Under the pieces are notes generated by a model that did no database searches, was not told the DNA's origin, and saw only the letters and a list, made by a program, of their open reading frames with translations. A program made the position numbers and the translations under genes. Shown here in pieces: positions 10,081-20,700 of a DNA stretch of 37,411 nucleotides; within the stretch, counting starts at the first letter, position 1, and the number at the start of each line of letters is the position of its first letter. The stretch spans positions 256,706 through 294,116 of the forward strand of contig NW_003135345.1 in NCBI RefSeq assembly GCF_000003605.2, read 5' to 3'. This DNA comes from Saccoglossus kowalevskii. Lineage: Eukaryota > Hemichordata > Enteropneusta > Harrimaniidae.

Positions 10081-11714
10081 TTAACATAGAGTCTCTTTAA
10101 AAGTATAACTCTCGTCCTCAACAAAGGCACCGGAATTACACGACATAGCGTCTTCAGTATTGGCAGCAATTGCGCATGCGCCAGTTTGCTCAAGCTCGAC
10201 TCCTGAGAACAGCGAATCATGGGATGTTTTACCCACCAGTATTTCAGTGGCCGTATTACAATTTGCTATAAGATCTGGGTCCATGTTGAGACCACTTCTG
10301 GGAGAGTTATCATTGTTTATTTTACCATCAATAAATTCAGTAGACATGCTACTTGCAAATAAGTGTTCGTTGCTAGGGCGGTGTGGCGCAGCATCACCGA
10401 AAAGTGTTCCAAAGTAATATGAGTCGAATGTCTCATCATCCGGGGTCTGACCGAACGAATCTGAAAATGGTCTTTTCCATTGAAATTCATTACCATTATC
10501 ATAGCTGAAACTCCTAATAGTAAAACTAGTATCTTTGTCTGGTGTTGCTAGCGACCTAGTACTTGAATGTGTGAGCGTTCTCTTACTATATACACTGGAC
10601 TTAACCGAATTATTGCCGCTCAGTAAACTGTGATCTCCGCCATCATCAGACGCACCACCCGATTCGTTAGCACTCTCATCGTCGGCGCTATCCTCGTCGC
10701 TACTAGACTTCCTGTGTACTGGCGCGAACGTCTCCGGGTTAAATTGTGCCAGGTCCGGTCGTTGATGTGTTGCTATTTTTCTTTTTCTTTTCTTTTTTCT
10801 CCTTTTTGCTTGTACTTTCATCCATTGCCGCGTCTTGTAGTAGTTCATTTTAGCTCCCATATGTCTCAAAAGCTGCATAAGTTTGGCCGATGCTAGGCTG
10901 ATACACATCGAGGTGTACGCTAGTCCCAACACCGCGTATACCACAGTACCTATCATGATCTCATCGTCATGGCGCGGTACGTAATCCCCGAATCCAATCG
11001 TACTCAGCGTGATGAAACAAAAGTAAAAAGCTTCGAGAAACTCCCATTCCTCAATATGAGACTGTATTAAAGCCCCCATTCCAACGTACAAGAGCAAAAG
11101 AAAAAGACAGAACCAGACAGGGAAAGTGACTTTGGAGATTTCTAACTCTTTTCGTTTTTCACTACTATTTTCATTGTCGTTATTGTCGTTTTCATTGTCA
11201 TCGGCGCTAACATTTGTGACGTTGCTCACTTCGCGTGCAAATGGTATGTTCCCCATTATTCGGGCTTTCGACGAATCCGGCCAGCCGTCTGACATAATGT
11301 GAGAGCGGCTAGCACGTGCTAACACGACACGGCGCATCTCGTCGTTGTTTGGCGCTGCGTACATATCGTGCGCATGCGTCGCGCCACTACGACGTCCTCT
11401 TCGATAACCCAAGTTGTTCTCCTGTTTTTCAGGACTTCCTTCGTCTGAATGGACGTCTACGTAAGTGTCATAACCTCTAGATCTTCCAGGCACATGCTGA
11501 GGAGTGTTTTGAACGCTGCTATTGTTACTCATTTGTTGATCACAAATCCCACTGTCCGTAAAACTGCTGAAATCAAATCCATCATCTATCGGAAGCCTCT
11601 CAAGAACAACGCCCTCGTCGGATGTTTTCTTCTTTGGTTCTCGCCTTCTGTTTTTATTGTAACGATGTAATATTACCACCCATAGTATTTTTCCCCACCG
11701 TGCCATTAACGTTC
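10081..11714 (-). CDS. K2P channel exon 3: M2-M3 loop, M3, P2, M4 and C-terminal tail
   Basis: The acceptor follows a strong pyrimidine tract, CTGTCTATCTAG|G (AG at 11716-11715). The exon supplies the last two bases of Gly189 and residues 190-732, then TAA at 10083-10081. In order: end of M2 with [14 protein letters not shown], a cytoplasmic loop of about 180 residues rich in Ser, Asp, Asn and basic clusters, M3 (384-407, [19 protein letters not shown]), P2 with [15 protein letters not shown]4 (441-468), then the tail. The tail has a ten-residue run of Lys/Arg at 492-501 and a serine/acidic patch at 523-536 ([14 protein letters not shown]) that resembles PKA and CK2 sites. I see no canonical calcineurin PxIxIT or LxVP motif in the loop. 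The open frame extends 24 codons upstream of the acceptor, but that is intron. Confidence 0.95.
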
Positions 11715-14700
11715 CTAGATAGACAGAAACACAGAAAAAAAATACGTCAGTTTGAGTGACAACATGGCTGGAACTCAGAGATAGCACAAAGTCGAATTCC
11801 TAACACAAAACCTCTCGTGCATATTGCGCCCCTGTTTGAAAGAAGCGAAATTTGTAGCAATATCCTCGGGCTATATATATATCGACGGCAATATTTGCAG
11901 GGCAGTATATCTGAACTATATTGGCTGCGATATTTGAGAGACAATTTATCTAAACTATATTGGGAATAGCATTTATAGGGTAATACAGCTGAACTATATT
12001 GACTACGATATTTGCAGGGCAATATATCTGAACTGTATTAACGGCGATGTTCGCATGAAAAAAACAACAACAACTAAACAATATTTCCAATACCTTAATT
12101 GTATTGATGTTAATTATTTGCATACGCAAACTACTTGTATAATGATGGCAATGTTTGCAGGGCAATAAACCTGAACTATATTGACAGCGATGTTTTCAGG
12201 GCAATATACCTGAACTATATTGACAGCGATGTTTGCAGGACAATATACCTGAACTATATTGACAGCGATGTTTTCAGGGCAATATACCTGAACTATATTG
12301 ACAGCGATATTTGCAGGGCTATATACCTGAATCTTGTTAGTGGCGATGTTTGCTGGGCAATGTACCTGAACTATATTGACAGCGATGTTTTCAGGGCAAT
12401 ATACCTGAACTATATTGACAGCGATATTTGCAGGTCTATATACCTGAATCTTGTTAGCGGCGATGTTTGCAGGGCAATATACCTGAACTATATTGACAGC
12501 GATGTTTTCAGGGCAATATACCTGAACTATATTGACAGCGATGTTTGCAGCGTAATATACCTGAACTTTATTGGCGGCGATGTTTGCAGGGCTTTATACC
12601 TGAACTTTATTGGCGGCGATATTTGCAGGGCAATATACCTGAACTATATTGGCGGCGATGTTTGCAGGGCTATTTAACTGAACTATGTCCGCGGCGATGT
12701 TTGCAGCGTTCAATATACCTGAACTATATTGACAGCGATGTTTGCAGCGCAATATACCTGAACTTTATTAACGGAAATGTGTTCAGGGCAATATATCTAA
12801 CAATATTGACAGCAATGGGAACGGTACTGATAGTGATGTTTTGGGGGCAATGTACACGTGAACAAAGCTTCTCCAAAAGGGAGCCGGCGGAAATTGGGTT
12901 GCGCCGAAAATGAATTTACTGCCCTCTATCTTCCTCCGTATAAAATTTTAACTCACGTTCATGTTAGAACAGAACTTATTAACGAATCTGCATTTTGCAA
13001 CAATTAAACGGACACGTTCATGGGAATTATTGTTACGTCTACGGCAGTGCATAGAGTTGATTATAGAGTGTCATCACACTTTCTCCGCCGACCCCACTCC
13101 CTGCCCGCGCGTGCCGATTTTTTGTTTCAAATGATAACCTAACCACCCCATCCAAGATAATTATCTATCCACCGTACTCCGCCGCACTAGATTGTGATGC
13201 CTTCCAGCTAGATATCACATTATGGTGGCGACGTGCTTATGATTGTTGAAATTGATAAAGCAGCGTAGACACAGACGAATAAAAAAGGCACAAACATAAT
13301 AGCTTAATTTCCAACCAAACGAAGCCTGTAAATTTACCCACATTCATCTCTTCTGACAGAGGTATGCGATACTCCAAATTATTATGACATTTTTTCGGAA
13401 ACAATTTGAAAGCGAAATGCCAGAAATAATCGCGCAAATTTCTCTTCGCAAATCCAAATGAAACCGCCTTCCTGAGTTCACAAATAGAGAAAAAAACTGC
13501 CGCGTTGTTTGGATGTGTCGCCTGAAGCAAGGATCTGATGAGGCTGCGCGCGCATANNNNNNNNNNNNNNNNNNNNNNNNNNNNNNNNNNNNNNNNNNNN
13601 NNNNNNNNNNNNNNNNNNNNNNNNNNNNNNNNNNNNNNNNNNNNNNNNNNNNNNNNNNNNNNNNNNNNNNNNNNNNNNNNNNNNNNNNNNNNNNNNNNNN
13701 NNNNNNNNNNNNNNNNNNNNNNNNNNNNNNNNNNNNNNNNNNNNNNNNNNNNNNNNNNNNNNNNNNNNNNNNNNNNNNNNNNNNNNNNNNNNNNNNNNNN
13801 NNNNNNNNNNNNNNNNNNNNNNNNNNNCATGCCTTACCTATATCTGTAAGCACAAGGAGATTAAGAGGGATGCCGACCATTGCAAAGAAAATGCAGAAAA
13901 GTCGTCCTCTGTTTGTGATCGGCGCAATATTGCCATAACCTGCGGGTTAGAAGAAAAACAAGTGCGATTAACATTTAGATTACAAGACTGGCACGAACTA
14001 CTTAAATGTCAATGTGATTATAAGAAAGAAACACAAACACAGGGAATAGTATTCGACGCCCAATCTCACAAATGACAGTCACCCCCGTAAACGCCTGCGA
14101 AAGGTTAACTGCATGTTACACGCATTGCGGTGAATAAGAAAATGACGGTGAACTTGGCCTTTCAATTAAATACACCTGTATTTCTAAATGATACTTGCAT
14201 GTATATGTGTGCACGAAGGGTAAAAGTCAAGGTTAAAGTTAGCCGTCAAAAGTGGAATTATGTCGGTATGGTGGATATACTGTTAACTTCTTTACTAAGA
14301 GAACATAGAGAAGGAAAGTGGAATAATAACAATGAACGTTTACGTCTTTATTCAAGTAACTAAATATGACAAAAACATATTTTTCTCTCTGACTTTTTCA
14401 TCAAAAAGTGTATTTATTCTTGATAGATTGCGTTGTGCTATTTCCAAAAGCAATATACAAAATGTAGTCTTCTTATTATCAATAGTTTGATCATAGAAAA
14501 CGCTAATTCCAAGCTTCGTTATCTCCGTGCACACGAATGGCGTCCAGTATTGACGAACTTTGTAGGATACAACTCATCACTATGGCTTTGATTAGCAGAT
14601 CCACGTTTAGACCACCTGATTATATTCCCATCAACATCAGTTTCCATCTATTTCATGTACAGTTTTCCAATTTGAAAACAAATAGAGCCCCCTTTAATGG

Positions 14701-17150
14701 ACTTTTCTTATTCAACTATCGGACAGACATTCAAACACTTAATGTCACGTCGTAATGAATGACGTCACTGTGGATATTGTGAAGCATGAATAGGGGTGAG
14801 TACCGTGGATGAGATATTCTAACATCAAGTGTTTTTTTTTTTTTTTTTGAATGTCACTGTTGTCTCTCCTGATTTTTTTTGAATGTACAAATTGCAAGTG
14901 CTAGTGCTGACACATAGTGCATTTTTGCCCCAGAAGTCATTTCCTGTCTGGGACTACATGACAGGGCTGTGCGGCCATCTCCCTATCAAATGGCAATGAC
15001 AAATGACACAAGCACCAGCGGACCTTAACCAAGGTTCCCCCAAAGTCGCATTCGTCAGTGAATGAATCTCGGCCAGTGGATAGGATTTGAACTTGGGTCT
15101 ACCGATTTGGTTTCTAACATCAAGTTGAATTGTGATCGAACAAATTGTGTATACATTGATAACATTTCCTAAGTTAGTGTAGAAGAGCGTTCATATCCTA
15201 GTACACATCACATACTAGTATATCGCTTGGACACACACACAACGGGCGTGTAACTGGGCCCTACATAACTTTCTAACCCGGCGGTTAGATAAGGTGTAGT
15301 TGTATATTTGTGTGGAGCTGGGTAGCATGAGAACATGTATGAGGACTAGGATTTAAAAACGGTATATACAGAAAGGATATCCTTTTAATATTAGTTGTAA
15401 TGATTAAAGGTCGGGTAGCTCTGATTAAAAAAACCCACACGTTTCAATGATGTGGACATCACGGTTCGTGGAAAACAGGTGAGAGTGTACCAGAGGACAC
15501 AGTGTAGAAACCCATTCTTAATTTGATATTTAGATCTGCAGATACGCTCCATTCAACAGAATGTATTTACCATATAATTTACATTCAAAAAGTTCAATGC
15601 GTTTTCTTTTATTACTGGAAACAGGAAATTCAATCAGGTGTCTCGCGAATGTACTTTAGTCATCAATTTGGAGCACGGTTTCCAAAACGCGCATGCGCGG
15701 AAGTTGTATGAGCATGCAATTTTGAGACTAGACTTCCGGTAACTGTTGAAGCGAAGGAATTGATAGAAATTTACCATAGTTCATAATCAACGATGACATA
15801 CGAGAAGAGATTGATTTCATTTACGATAGTACATCGTAAAACATCAATCAATTAACCAATCGATCGATCAAGTAAGCAACCATTGAATATACAAATTAGT
15901 TACTAATCAATATCAAGAAAATACAAGTTGATTTTAAAAAATACAACTATTTTTTTGTCGCGGGTTGATCCGATTAATTATCCACAAAATCAGACGTCGC
16001 AAGCGCAATTAATATGCAAAATAATCCATTTCAAAATCAATTTGTATGTAAACTATACAAGTATTGTGCCAGTCATTATAGCTTTTCAACAGACTAGGTA
16101 GCAGAAAACAAAAGTAAATCAGCGTTAAGACTTTACTGTGTCAGCCCAGCTGACGTCATCGTATGGAGTGGGACAGTTTGACTAGTGCGAAATATGACGC
16201 ATATTATATAAAGTCGGAAAAGCTGCAATGTACAAATACAATTCCACTTGTAAACTACTAACTAATCATATGAATAACAATTTTGAATAACAATTATTTC
16301 ACGAAGTAGTTGAATATTGCTTTTAGTAGAGGACAAATTTTCCACCCAAATTTGCTTTCAGATTTATTCCATATATTTGACATTTTTTTAATTTGATATC
16401 AATTTTACAACTTTACAGATAATGTCATTGCTGTAAAAATGTTATCAACAATTATATCAGCATCATTTGCGTAAACAATCAGATAGCGAACAAAACTATT
16501 TTAGACAAACTATGGCTAAATTGACGATGACGTCGCCTGATCTGAAGATAACTTGTTTGTTTATTTGTTTGGCTAGTTTGTTTGAATATTTTTCATAACA
16601 TTTGAGAAACAGCTTCAAACACACGGATTATCATTACGTATTTCCACCATTCTTCAATTTTAGTTAGTGTGTAAAATGTGTTCCTACCTATTGTTGTGAT
16701 CACCGTGGTTACAAAGAAAAGCGCCCCACTGAGGTCCCACGTCACGTGATCTAGTGATGGGTCCAGACCTATGCTATATGACTCTTGTATCCTTTTCTCC
16801 CACTTAGCCAAAGCTTTACTCGCCAGGACCGTCCAGTTCTCGCGGTTAGTTATCTCTATTGACGAGTTCCAGAGGCGCTCCAATAGTTGCCTCCGCTGCT
16901 TAATCAGAAGATTTCTCTCCGTCGTCTCTTTCGGTCCTTCAGTCAACATAAAAACTGACGCCCCGATAAAACTGTACACAACTAAGAGAGAAATCAGTCC
17001 TCCATGCGACGATACAAAATGTATCCAGTGTTTGGGATGGCATTTCCACTGTCGAATCTCCTCACCATCTTCACTATCGCCGAACTCCGACTCGTCATCG
17101 TCGTCCTCTGCTCGACGCGATATTCGCCTGCTCGCGATCGGTACCTCCAT
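10081..17150 (-). CDS. Two-pore-domain (K2P) potassium channel, TRESK/TWK-like, three exons
   Basis: Spliced gene encoding a plasma-membrane leak potassium channel; K2P subunits dimerise so that two P1 and two P2 loops form one pore. Joining 17150-16688, 13939-13838 and 11714-10081 gives an open frame of 732 residues ending in TAA. Approximate order: acidic N-terminus (16-31), M1 (48-70), extracellular cap (71-134), P1 (filter TIGYG, 153-157), M2 (167-190), long cytoplasmic loop (about 205-383), M3 (384-407), P2 (filter TIGFG, 427-431, followed by Asp432), M4 (441-468), cytoplasmic tail (469-732). The GYG/GFG pair and the M1 pattern Y-x-x-x-G-A-x-x-F are K2P hallmarks. A long M2-M3 loop is known in TRESK (KCNK18); the M4 segment [13 protein letters not shown] looks to me like invertebrate TWK channels. 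The subfamily is inference, the family is not. The start is the first Met after an in-frame TGA at 17202-17204; an upstream 5' UTR exon is still possible. Confidence 0.96.
11882..12057. repeat. 39-bp minisatellite, degenerate block (about 4.5 copies)
   Basis: Successive 39-base units start at 11921, 11960, 11999 and 12038, after one at about 11882. They resemble the main array (tttgcagggcaatatatctg) but are more diverged, and are separated from it by about 85 unrelated bases. The block lies in intron 2, about 170 bases upstream of the exon 3 acceptor. Confidence 0.85.
12143..12850. repeat. 39-bp minisatellite, main array with 117-bp higher-order unit
   Basis: About 17 units of 39 bases, starting TTGACAGCGATGTTTTCAGG and ending with an ATACCTGAACTATA block. 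Starts run every 39 bases from 12181 to 12688, with one 41-base copy. Units 12259-12375 and 12376-12492 form near-identical three-copy blocks (four differences in 117), so the array grew in two steps. Since 39 is divisible by three, the plus strand stays open (12135-12677) and would read as a 13-residue repeat; there is no other sign of coding. It lies in intron 2, antisense to the channel. Confidence 0.95.
13557..13827. other. Assembly gap (run of N)
   Basis: 271 undetermined bases inside intron 2. The left flank is alternating GC sequence (gctgcgcgcgcata). The true length is unknown. Apparent open frames through the gap are artefacts. Confidence 0.99.
13838..13939 (-). CDS. K2P channel exon 2: rest of P1 filter and M2
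   Basis: A 102-base exon, too short to stand out by length, found by matching frames. The acceptor is a pyrimidine-rich tract ending CCCGCAG (AG at 13941-13940) and the donor is ATAG|GTAAGG (GT at 13837-13836). It completes Gly155 and encodes residues 156-188, starting [15 protein letters not shown] and running through the M2 helix to NLLVLTDI. The exon is symmetric (phase 1 in, phase 1 out). It therefore carries the Y and second G of the P1 filter plus nearly all of M2 as one cassette. The run of N begins 11 bases beyond the donor, in the intron, so the exon itself is intact. Confidence 0.95.
   Translation of the reverse strand, partial: VMAILRRSQTEDDFSAFSLQWSASLLISLCLQI
14817..14830. repeat. 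Target site duplication of the retroposon, left copy
   Basis: TTCTAACATCAAGT, identical to 15112-15125. Flanking bases differ outside the 14. Confidence 0.9.
14831..15111 (-). mobile_element. SINE-like retroposon with poly(A) tail
   Basis: A 281-base insertion bounded by perfect 14-base direct repeats. On the minus strand it starts near AACCAAATCGGTAGACCC, then AAGTTCAAATCCTATCC, which resembles a tRNA B box. It ends with CATTCAAAAAAAA, a short spacer, and a second CATTC followed by a run of about 17 A. A B box near the 5' end, a terminal A run and a target duplication are the marks of a tRNA-derived SINE copied by a LINE. No clear A box is seen, so the head may be truncated. I cannot name the family. 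Confidence 0.85.
15112..15125. repeat. Target site duplication of the retroposon, right copy
   Basis: TTCTAACATCAAGT, identical to 14817-14830. Confidence 0.9.
16688..17150 (-). CDS. K2P channel exon 1: N-terminus, M1, cap and first half of P1
   Basis: Encodes residues 1-154 plus the first base of the codon for Gly155. The start ATG is at 17150-17148, with an in-frame TGA 18 codons upstream. An acidic stretch (residues 16-31) precedes M1 (48-70, ending in [11 protein letters not shown]). The cap helices follow (about 71-134) with two N-glycosylation sequons, Asn95-Ser-Ser and Asn105-Trp-Thr, and no cysteine. The P1 helix and start of the filter ([10 protein letters not shown]) close the exon. 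The donor on the minus strand is ATAG|GTAGGA, with GT at 16687-16686, so the frame breaks inside the first glycine of the filter. The open frame continues to 16593 beyond the donor, but that stretch is intron and has no channel sequence. First-coding-exon status is inferred from the upstream stop. Confidence 0.95.
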
Positions 17151-17700
17151 TACAGTTGTTCGCAGTGTGAAATATACAAAATTATTGTCGATTATTATCG
17201 ATCATTCATAGAGAATATGGAACATTGGTTGTCTCGAATTGAACATTTGTCACGTCCATTCTACGTCCACGAAAATTAAAGATCATTAAATTCGATTTCC
17301 GAATTCATCACTCCATCACTCCCTTTCAAGACAATATAACATGAAGACGTTACACTGACGTTGCTTCGACGCACTGAAACGAAAAAAGAAATGACTGATT
17401 GACGATGATTGTAGAAGAAAATAATTGAACAAAAATGATGATTTCATATTCATATCATCTCTATATCTATACTTGTAAACATCTCTATTCATCTTCAACA
17501 TAAAAAGCAATGCATCATCATGACTCAACAGTCAAAAGATTTCACGTATACCACGCAATCTTGTAAATTAACCGTAGAAACCCTTTCGTAACAGTACGTC
17601 TTGCGCAAGACAGTGGCAGCTGTTGACGATAACCAATGCGGACAGTAAGTAACAGCTAAACATATTATATAGCGGGGAAGTGTTGGCTTCACGTTATGTC
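17151..17700 (-). promoter_or_regulatory. 5' flank of the K2P gene (putative UTR and promoter region)
   Basis: Sequence just upstream of the start codon on the minus strand. An in-frame TGA at 17202-17204 closes the frame. A CCAAT-type motif (ATTGG when read on the minus strand) and an E-box CAGCTG lie near 17610-17640. No TATA box is convincingly placed and the transcription start cannot be fixed from sequence alone. The call rests on position only. Confidence 0.3.
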
Positions 17701-20700
17701 CTCATGAAGTTGGAACTGGGAAGTCGAGGCGACCTGTGACTCCCACGGCTGCTGAACACATCAACAGAGACCATCTAAATCTGATTTCATTTATTTGCAT
17801 ATGAGCCGTGCTGTTGATTTGGCATGCAGGAAACACTGACCCTGTATTGGCAAACAAGACAAACCAATCCAAGCGAATTCAAGCGAAAAGTTACTTCGGT
17901 AAACTTTGGAGCCTTTCAAGCGCAGCGATCTGATTAGCATAGCTCGCGAAATTTGATTCTTATAGTACATTTATCATACAAAGATACGCTTGATGCACTT
18001 TTGGGCTGCTTTCCGTATTTCCTATCGTACACACGCAATCTCAATCAACGAGAACGAATTTTATTTAAAATATAATCGATATTTGGTCTCTGGGGCCAAA
18101 CGCGACAGTAAATGAGAATTCCCTTCCGTTTTTCTCAAGGATTATGACAGATCTAATTTCTAAAACACGGCTACATTGCATCACAGTATATGTGTTAAAT
18201 TCATATAACCACTTGTCAGTTTCATTCTGTGAATTTTTGTAGCAAGAGAAAAACAAAACAATGATGAATTACAGTTTCTGGTGTACGGGGAATGCAGCCG
18301 AAGACGAATTCTATCTCAAGCGGTTTTTATAAAAAACAAAAACAAATTAAGCATACACGTCACGATGCAATCGTAATATCTGCACAATTCCTCTCTCATA
18401 TTATAGATTTTGAATCCAATTTCTCATCTCAAATATTTCGAGATGTCTTACTCATGAAACCAAATGACTGGAAATGACGCAAAATGAATAAAGTAAAGCA
18501 TTTCAAATCACCTGAGTCGGCCTTGGCACAAGTAGTTTGTTTAATATATTCTCGCGTGCATTATTGTTATTAGTTACCTAATAAATCGATGGATTCGCTT
18601 TCTTGCTTGGCACAGAAAAAACAATTACGCCATCGCTGCTTTTGTTCAACGTACCCCCGATTTTCCCCTCCGGGTAACCGTTACATCAATGTTTTATACC
18701 ACAATTAGAAGGTATTCGTGCGTGAGGTCACGTAGGCATCAATATAATTCTCTATATTTTGGAAAAAAATCCTCAAGTCATATTGACCACATGCCCCTGA
18801 TTGATGTAACCATGGTTTTCGGAACAGTGAACGCGATGAGTGGGGAGAATGGAACATAAATCGTGACTCTCATGCTCTCGCCCTTAACGAGATCACGTCA
18901 TTTATGTCCAATGCAAGATTATTGAAACCCAAGCTGGTTTTTCTTCAAAATGGCGGACTAATACTTACAAAGTCAGCTGGGTCCAAGTTCAAAAGATCAG
19001 CCTATGGTTGATTCAGAGTCATGATTTTGAATCATTGAAGCACTACTGTGACACCGTTGATTTTAGTTTGATTTCAGAACACGACATTTTGCGAGAAAAT
19101 GCACACATTTTGGCCGATTTGACTCGAAGGAAAGCGTTACTAATTGACCTGATTGGCGTCTACTATAGTTTTGAATGTCTCTTTAAATTTTTTTCTGGAT
19201 ATGCCTCGACTGATTTTATTCAATCGTTAATAATATAAGGGTCATATAAGGCGGTATTTTGATTACCGTAATGAATAATAACCACTGGGTTGTACTTTTA
19301 TATTTATGAGTTGTAACCATTTTATTTTACACATCTTCCTTATTTGAAGGCATGATACGGTATTGAATATGCATGCATGCAAAGCATTCTGAAAAACAAT
19401 ATCACCACAGTCACTCTCCCAGTAGAGTGAATGTGATGTCACCTAACGAAGGGGCTGTGTCTTTAGAGTCACTTGCAAGATATGTAAATGTTTTTGCTTT
19501 ATTTTCAATGGCGGGTACAGCGATAGGATGATACCCATATACCGGGCTAAGAAAACAAGCATCAAACCGCGTACCTATCATGTAGATGTTGTTGTTTTTT
19601 CACCACCAGCTCGAAACTGTTAAAATTAAAGCTTTAGATAACGACATATTCCCCTGAAACAAGGTTCACGGTCGTTTTATAAATATTTAAAGTCGATGGA
19701 AACGACGCAGGGTGAAATAATTGGGCACCTAGAGACTGATGGAATTCATTACTAAAATACAGCACACCGATAGCAAAAAAAATAAATAAAAAAAATACGA
19801 CAATATACTGTTTACTAGGGTTCAGGCCATCTTCATTTTCCCATCCATTAATCCTAACCGTCATTACCATATACATGCCCAATTATGGATAGATTATTCA
19901 TTATTAATTCGCGTTGTCACGGTCAGCCACTTAAGGACGAATACGTTATGTTATTTGTGAAAGTTTGCAATGACCTCATCATGCGTTTATTTTTATCTTA
20001 CAATTGGAGAACGATATCGGGTTAATGGTGACAGGAAATTGACATACTTTTCTCGTTGCAAATCATGTGTCATTTTCACAATTTGCAGGGAATAAATAGT
20101 ATTTTTGCTGGAAAGGGGGGGGGGGTAATATGTTTTGTTTACTAGACGTTGTGATAACTGTAAGAGATAAGTGTGGTAATAGTGTCCTCCCTTCGTGCTT
20201 TCAAATGATTTGATTTTTTCTGCTTCTTCACTATAATCTGTTTTAGCTTAGCCACCCGGAAGAAATATTGGTCCAACCCTAGATCATATTACGTAATAAC
20301 CTACTAGATCGGTATGACAAACGTGAGTATTCGCAGAATTAAGGTTTTCAGTTTACAAAACTTTCATAGGAGGAATCCATTTTCTCTTGGATACTGTCAA
20401 TCGCCAAATGACTGTCTATTTTTTTCTCCTTTTCGATCAATTTGTACATAAGGAGATTTGAAACTGAATTCGGAAATTAGTCACCCCAGCGTAAACATCA
20501 ATCACATTCGTATAGTTGCCATGGTTTCAAGGCTGTGGTGAGCTAGTATTGAGTGAATGTACTTCAATGCAACAGAGAGTCATCACAAAGAGTGTGGCAT
20601 GAGAATACCTTCCATTATAACTTGAAAAAAGGAAGACATTTTGCACATAATATGGCACAGCAGAATGTCAAATGACATATGACCCATATCTACATTACCC

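Larger units (their letters stand above)
11715..13837 (-). other. Intron 2 of the K2P gene
   Basis: A phase 1 GT-AG intron of 2123 bases in the assembly. It holds the 39-bp minisatellite (11882-12057 and 12143-12850), unremarkable AT-rich sequence with a GC-rich patch near 13080-13115, and the run of N at 13557-13827. Because the phases of exons 2 and 3 join cleanly and the protein is contiguous across M2, no missing exon is required. Confidence 0.9.
13940..16687 (-). other. Intron 1 of the K2P gene
   Basis: A phase 1 GT-AG intron of 2748 bases that interrupts the first glycine of the P1 filter. It contains the SINE-like retroposon at 14831-15111 and palindromic CRE octamers at 14760 and 16151. 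The rest is AT-rich sequence in which I see no conserved exon. Confidence 0.9.

Noticed and set aside
11715-11787. 24-codon upstream extension of the exon 3 frame, starting [10 protein letters not shown]
   Set aside because: A strong pyrimidine tract and AG lie before 11714, the phase joins exon 2 exactly, and the extension bears no channel sequence.
12135-12677. 180-codon frame of 13-residue repeats
   Set aside because: It follows from a 39-bp intronic tandem repeat, is antisense to the channel, and lacks any gene context.
13237-13938. Open frames running through the run of N
   Set aside because: Undetermined bases cannot contain stops, so the frames are artefacts; only 13939-13838 is supported as coding.
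15070-15100. tRNA gene on the minus strand, from the AAGTTCAAATCC B-box-like sequence
   Set aside because: No acceptor stem or convincing A box, and it lies inside a retroposon with poly(A) and target duplication.
16593-16687. Extension of the exon 1 frame beyond TTIG
   Set aside because: It departs from the K2P filter right after a GTAGGA donor, whereas exon 2 restores GYGNIAP in phase.
17735-17760. REST/NRSF (RE1) silencer site near the gene 5' flank
   Set aside because: Only the left half (TTCAGCA on the minus strand) fits; the right half does not.
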